Of a DNA stretch of 11,192 nt, positions 8,642 to 11,192 are shown piece after piece. The stretch covers positions 1 through 11,192 of the forward strand of contig PMIV01000043.1 of NCBI GenBank assembly GCA_003158355.1, written 5' to 3'. Under the pieces are notes generated by a model. That model had not been told where the DNA came from. It saw only the letters and a list, made by a program, of their open reading frames with translations, and ran no database searches. The translations under genes were made by a program, and so were the position numbers. This DNA comes from Anaerolineaceae bacterium (GTDB lineage: Bacteria; Chloroflexota; Anaerolineae; Anaerolineales; Anaerolineaceae). Position 1 is the first letter of the stretch. Each line of letters starts with the position of its first letter.

Positions 8642-8644
8642 TTA
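8642..8644 (-). other. In-frame stop codon separating signal peptide from RHS body
   Basis: Reading the minus strand in steps of three from the ATG at 8782, the only stop before 1229 is this TAA, with codons GCT before and CCC after. No frameshift is needed to join the halves. The 14 codons between the stop and the GTG at 8599 contain no ATG, GTG or TTG. Re-initiation would therefore have to use the GTG, which has only a weak AGGCA-like sequence just before it. Confidence 0.9.
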
Positions 8645-8782
8645 AGCTTTCACCGCCTCTGCAACTGAAGCATTTTGTGCCAACGCCCCAGTTTGCGCTT
8701 TTAGACTACCTTGAGACGCAAACCCACTAATTCCCTGGAATAGCATAGATACAATTAACGCAGCATTGAACAGCGCTCTCAT
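8642..8782 (-). CDS. Signal peptide ORF (46 codons), in frame with the RHS protein and ended by TAA
   Basis: The ATG at 8780-8782 has a perfect AGGAGG 5 bases upstream. It encodes MRALFNAALIVSMLFQGISG followed by FASQGSLKAQ. There is a basic residue at position 2, a hydrophobic core (about 4-17) and a likely signal-peptidase site after GFA, so this is a textbook Sec signal peptide. The frame continues with an Ala/Gln-rich segment to A46, then TAA at 8642-8644. Beyond the stop the same frame (PVPLLSDTLKSQQ) runs straight into the RHS protein at 8599 with no gap. I infer that this is the true 5' end of the RHS gene, giving 2517 residues if the stop is read as sense. A one-base change such as CAA to TAA would create the stop. 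A free-standing secreted 46-residue peptide is possible but less likely. Confidence 0.75.
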   Translation of the reverse strand: MRALFNAALIVSMLFQGISGFASQGSLKAQTGALAQNASVAEAVKA

Positions 8783-8787
8783 ATAAC

Positions 8788-8793
8788 CCTCCT
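8788..8793 (-). promoter_or_regulatory. Strong ribosome binding site for the signal peptide ORF
   Basis: AGGAGG on the minus strand, followed by GTTAT and the ATG. It is the best Shine-Dalgarno match noted in the window. It decides that translation of the RHS locus begins at 8782 rather than at the GTG at 8599. Confidence 0.85.
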
Positions 8794-8824
8794 AATACGC
8801 CTATGAAGTTGTAATATCAAGGTA

Positions 8825-8853
8825 ATAATACAATCTGTTTTCTAATTATTCAA
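8825..8853 (-). promoter_or_regulatory. Sigma70-type promoter for the RHS/propeller operon
   Basis: On the minus strand there is a -35 TTGAAT (8848-8853), a 17-base spacer and a -10 TATTAT (8825-8830). This predicts a transcript start near 8818 and a leader of about 35 bases that includes the AGGAGG site. Each box differs from consensus at two or fewer positions. The surrounding DNA is AT-rich, which raises the chance of a fortuitous match, but spacing and position are ideal. Confidence 0.55.
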
Positions 8854-8977
8854 GTACGATCTTTGCATTTTGCTAATATTTTAAGTTTTCTTAGATTCTT
8901 CCTCCTTTTTGTTGATTAAAAAAGAAAATTCGATAAATTAGAAATAGCATTTTCTGGTAAATGTTTCTGATTAATAA

Positions 8978-9006
8978 TTTACATTTCGCTAACTATTTGC
9001 TACAAT
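8978..9006 (+). promoter_or_regulatory. Extended -10 sigma70-type promoter for the transglycosylase gene
   Basis: -35 TTTACA (8978-8983), a 17-base spacer ending in TGC, and -10 TACAAT (9001-9006), so the TGn extension is present. This predicts a transcript start near 9013 and a leader of about 24 bases. A second possible -10, TATACT at 9012-9017, has no well-placed -35. The arrangement is back to back with the RHS promoter, about 125 bases away. Confidence 0.6.
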
Positions 9007-9021
9007 GATTCTATACTGGAT

Positions 9022-9028
9022 AAGGGGG
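9022..9028 (+). promoter_or_regulatory. Ribosome binding site of the transglycosylase-like gene
   Basis: AAGGGGG, 8 bases before the ATG at 9037. It supports that ATG, which is also the one giving a complete N-terminal signal sequence. Confidence 0.65.
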
Positions 9029-9036
9029 ACTACCAG

Positions 9037-10815
9037 ATGAAGCGGGGAATATATTCAACGTGGATATTCAAAGTTGTTTTTTCTTTGTTTTTAAGTCTGT
9101 TTTTGTCAGGCTGTATTACTCTCCTTGTATTGGCTCAAGATAAGCCCCAACCTGCGATGGATCGCACCTCCAAGATTGAAGTGGATGAAACCGATTACCA
9201 CTGGCTGTTGAATTTTCTCTCTGATCGATCTACTGCCTGCAATTTTGTCGTTAATCACGATGGAGACCCAACGGACCAGGATATCCAATCCGGTTGCGGA
9301 GAAGCTCTATTCCAGGAGCTGAAAGATACCCCATCCTGCTCGAAGGATACTAAAGTTTGCATCGGTCTATACTTGAGCAAAAGTAATAGTTTGCCTGTGC
9401 ACAAGAAAATTATGGTGCAATTATCCCCTCCCAGTATTTCAGTCTCCCTCTCCGGATGCGATTATTCCGAAGACGAGAATTACTGCATAGGTCAACCCAA
9501 GCTGGTTTTTACCGGTGATGAACCCTTACCCAACGAGAGAATTGTCGCCATACATGGCAGTCTGGCAGGTAAAACATTCGAATGCAGTGAAAGTCATTGC
9601 GAAGTCGCGCTCAAGCCAACTGGGCCAGGGGGTGATCCGCTCGTCTTCTGGGGAGATTCCAGCTTTGGCGATTCTACCGCTAAGTTCAATGGATTGGTAC
9701 GGGTAATTCCCAACAAAGAGGCGGACAATGCTTTTTCCATCGATGTGATCAGCGACCAATGGGAAGGGAAAGATCCGCCGAGTTGTTCGGATATTTGGGA
9801 CAAGTTCCCCGAGTCGCTCGACTTGCCCGCCTGGCTGAATACACCCGGTTCAGCAGCTGATCTGAGCAGCAATGACTCGTTGTATTTTCTATCCGCGGCG
9901 CTCATTAATAATGGGCTGGTTGATGCCAGCAGCTGCCAAAACAATGGCCTCGCGGATAAGATCACTGCCAATGAATGCGGCGTTTCGAAGGCAGCGCCCA
10001 AGGTGCAATACTGGCAAAACTTATTCGACCAGGAAATTTTCTCAGTGGCCCGGGAGGATGGGGTCCCCGCAAAGTTACTCAAGAATATCTTCTTACGTGA
10101 AAGTCAGTTTTGGCCGGGGATTTATGATGATATCAAAGAAGTTGGGTTGGGACAGCTAACCGACAACGGTGCCGATACCGCCCTACTCTGGAATCCGCAG
10201 TTCTTCAACTCTTTTTGTCCTCTCGTGTTGGATAAAAGTGTGTGCGCCTATGGATATGCCCAATTACCCGACTATGCGCAATCGATCTTGCGCGGTGCAT
10301 TATTGAGAAAAACCAATGCATCATGTCCAAATTGTGATGAAAAGATTGACCTGACAAAAGCGAGTTTTAGCATTCATGTTTTCGCCGAAACGCTCAAAGC
10401 CAACTGCAGCCAGGTTAATCAATTGATTGTGAATACAACGCATAAATCGGCGCGTGATGTCAGTAGCTATTCCGATCTTTGGCGGTTTACTCTGATGAAC
10501 TATAATGCGGGTCCGGGCTGTTTGGGAAATGCCATCAGCCAGACCTGGAATGCAAAAGTACCTGTCGATTGGGCTCATGTTGCAGCCAATCTGGATCCGG
10601 CTTGCCGGGCAGCGGTGGATTATGACAGGGATATATCTGATGGAGATTCGCTCGCAATTACTGATTTTTCAACCCCACAACCGACGGGAACAATTACTCC
10701 ATCGCCAACGCCAACCGTTACTTTAACTCCAACTCCAACGCTGACTCCAACAATTACCCCCACCCCCTCGTTGCCGCAGTCCAGCATCACAATTATGCCA
10801 ACGGAAACCCATTAG
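9037..10815 (+). CDS. Secreted lytic transglycosylase-like (SLT-fold) protein with Thr/Pro tail
   Basis: 592 residues. The N-terminus is a signal sequence with basic residues at 2, 3 and 12 and a Phe/Leu core. It offers two readings: a lipobox LSGC with C26, or cleavage after VLA (residue 33) before QD. Residues ~45-330 are a Cys-rich region that I cannot assign, suggesting a disulfide-bearing extracellular fold. The catalytic domain follows: LLKNIFLRESQF with the probable acid E355, EVGLGQLT (368-375) and MNYNAGPG (487-494). These are the three diagnostic motifs of soluble lytic transglycosylases (ES, GLxQ, YNAG), in order and at plausible spacing. Such enzymes cleave the MurNAc-GlcNAc bond of peptidoglycan to 1,6-anhydro products. 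An unusual Cys-containing loop (CPNCDE) lies between GLGQL and YNAG. The last ~45 residues are a TPTPTLTPT tail resembling the RHS insert. It is transcribed divergently from the RHS operon. Enzyme class is fairly secure; cellular role is unknown. Confidence 0.8.
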   Translation: MKRGIYSTWIFKVVFSLFLSLFLSGCITLLVLAQDKPQPAMDRTSKIEVDETDYHWLLNFLSDRSTACNFVVNHDGDPTDQDIQSGCGEALFQELKDTPSCSKDTKVCIGLYLSKSNSLPVHKKIMVQLSPPSISVSLSGCDYSEDENYCIGQPKLVFTGDEPLPNERIVAIHGSLAGKTFECSESHCEVALKPTGPGGDPLVFWGDSSFGDSTAKFNGLVRVIPNKEADNAFSIDVISDQWEGKDPPSCSDIWDKFPESLDLPAWLNTPGSAADLSSNDSLYFLSAALINNGLVDASSCQNNGLADKITANECGVSKAAPKVQYWQNLFDQEIFSVAREDGVPAKLLKNIFLRESQFWPGIYDDIKEVGLGQLTDNGADTALLWNPQFFNSFCPLVLDKSVCAYGYAQLPDYAQSILRGALLRKTNASCPNCDEKIDLTKASFSIHVFAETLKANCSQVNQLIVNTTHKSARDVSSYSDLWRFTLMNYNAGPGCLGNAISQTWNAKVPVDWAHVAANLDPACRAAVDYDRDISDGDSLAITDFSTPQPTGTITPSPTPTVTLTPTPTLTPTITPTPSLPQSSITIMPTETH

Positions 10816-10936
10816 AGCGATCTAAATATGCTTTTTTTTCTATTTTACCTTCAGACTAATTATGAGTTCTTGATATATTTATTTCTTGAATGGAAAAACA
10901 CTTTAAACTAGACTGCTTATTCAGATAGGTTTTTAT

Positions 10937-10960
10937 GCTTAGTACATTAACTAGCTTTTT
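10937..10960 (+). terminator. Candidate intrinsic terminator after the transglycosylase-like gene
   Basis: GC(T)TAGT and ACTAGC form a 6-base-pair stem with one bulged T and a 6-base loop, followed directly by TTTTT. It lies about 120 bases past the stop codon. The stem is short and low in GC, so termination would be weak. A T-run at about 10830-10837, closer to the stop, has no comparable stem. Confidence 0.35.
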
Positions 10961-10980
10961 GAGAGAGTGAAGTCTCACAA

Positions 10981-11087
10981 TGCCAAACTTTATGGTAAAA
11001 ATGATGGGCAGTGCCAAACTTTATCATACGTATTGCCAAACTTTGCTATCAAAACAAGCCTTTTTGACTCTTTCATTGCCAAACTTT
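10981..11087 (+). repeat. Four direct repeats of TGCCAAACTTT (transposon end or operator array)
   Basis: Exact 11-base copies begin at 10981, 11012, 11034 and 11077. The first two extend to TGCCAAACTTTAT. Start-to-start distances are 31, 22 and 43 bases, close to 3, 2 and 4 turns of B-DNA, so all copies would face the same side of the helix. A partial inverted copy (TTGGCAA) follows at 11105. Multiple same-orientation sites of this kind, with an outer TG, occur at ends of Tn7-, Tn5053/Tn402- and IS21-type elements, where the transposase binds each copy. Regulator operators are the alternative. No transposase gene is inside the window. Confidence 0.7.
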
Positions 11088-11192
11088 AGTAGATACGACA
11101 GAAATTGGCAATAAAATTAGAGCGGAAGTTGCCGACAAAAACAGTCGATTTTTAGGGGGTACAAATATCCCCTAATGCAAAAACAAATCGCT

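Larger units (their letters stand above)
10816..11192. other. Gene-free flank (377 bases) with terminator, repeat array and possible gene start
   Basis: No complete gene is visible on either strand. The stretch contains an AT-rich trailer, a candidate terminator at 10937-10960, four TGCCAAACTTT repeats at 10981-11087 and an inverted partial copy (TTGGCAA, 11105-11111). A short inverted repeat TAGGGG/CCCCTA lies at 11153-11174. Immediately after it is an ATG (11175) opening MQKQIA, which stays open to the window edge. Six codons are too few to call a gene, and the nearest GGGGG (11155-11159) is 15 bases away, too far for a normal ribosome site. Confidence 0.6.

Noticed and set aside
9594..10082. 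Minus-strand 162-codon open frame opposite the transglycosylase-like gene.
   Set aside because: It is a shadow of the well-supported plus-strand gene; no promoter, ribosome site or domain was seen.
10816..10840. T-run after the transglycosylase stop as an intrinsic terminator.
   Set aside because: Only a 3-base AGC/GCT pairing precedes the T-run; no stable stem.
10981..11111. CRISPR array reading of the TGCCAAACTTT repeats.
   Set aside because: Repeats are 11-13 bases and the gaps between them vary from 11 to 32 bases, unlike the uniform 24-40 base repeats and ~30-40 base spacers of CRISPR.

Overview
The window holds three substantial secreted or surface-type genes and one repeat-bearing flank. 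No rRNA, tRNA or CRISPR array was seen. The long Thr/Pro linkers (TPTxT runs) in two of the proteins, PD40-type WSPDGK propeller motifs and Sec-type N-termini resemble what is common in Chloroflexota, especially Anaerolineae. That assignment rests on style, not on a marker gene, so it is tentative.

Layout: positions 51-8782, minus strand, form a two-gene unit read right to left. A sigma70-like promoter (8825-8853) and a perfect AGGAGG site lead to an ATG at 8782, which encodes a clear signal peptide. This frame is cut by an in-frame TAA at 8642-8644. The same frame then runs open down to 1229 as a giant RHS/YD-repeat protein of 2456 codons from the GTG at 8599. Without the stop it would be 2517 residues. 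The protein has N-terminal beta domains, an RHS N-terminal plug-like segment, carbohydrate-binding-like insertions, a long YD-repeat shell, a ~209-residue Thr/Pro insert, the RHS core ending in DPSG, and a ~226-residue C-terminal domain with a Cys/His amidase (papain/NlpC-like) look. Five bases downstream lies a membrane-anchored PD40 beta-propeller gene (51-1223), in the position of an immunity gene. The C-terminal tip and the propeller gene are AT-rich, while the RHS body is near 50-58% GC. This suggests an exchanged toxin/immunity cassette on an older RHS scaffold, organised like the WapA type of secreted RHS toxin.

Positions 8783-9036 are a divergent promoter region. From it, on the plus strand, 9037-10815 encodes a secreted or lipid-anchored lytic transglycosylase-like protein with a Thr/Pro tail. 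Both divergent genes therefore appear aimed at the cell wall outside the membrane.

Positions 10816-11192 hold no complete gene. There is a plausible terminator (10937-10960), then four same-orientation copies of TGCCAAACTTT at near-helical spacing (10981-11087), a short inverted repeat and a possible gene start at 11175. The repeats look like a transposon end or a multi-site operator whose partner gene lies beyond the window.

The points most worth a second look are the in-frame stop between signal peptide and RHS body, the phased TGCCAAACTTT array, and the AT-rich amidase tip plus anchored propeller as a possible new effector/immunity pair.
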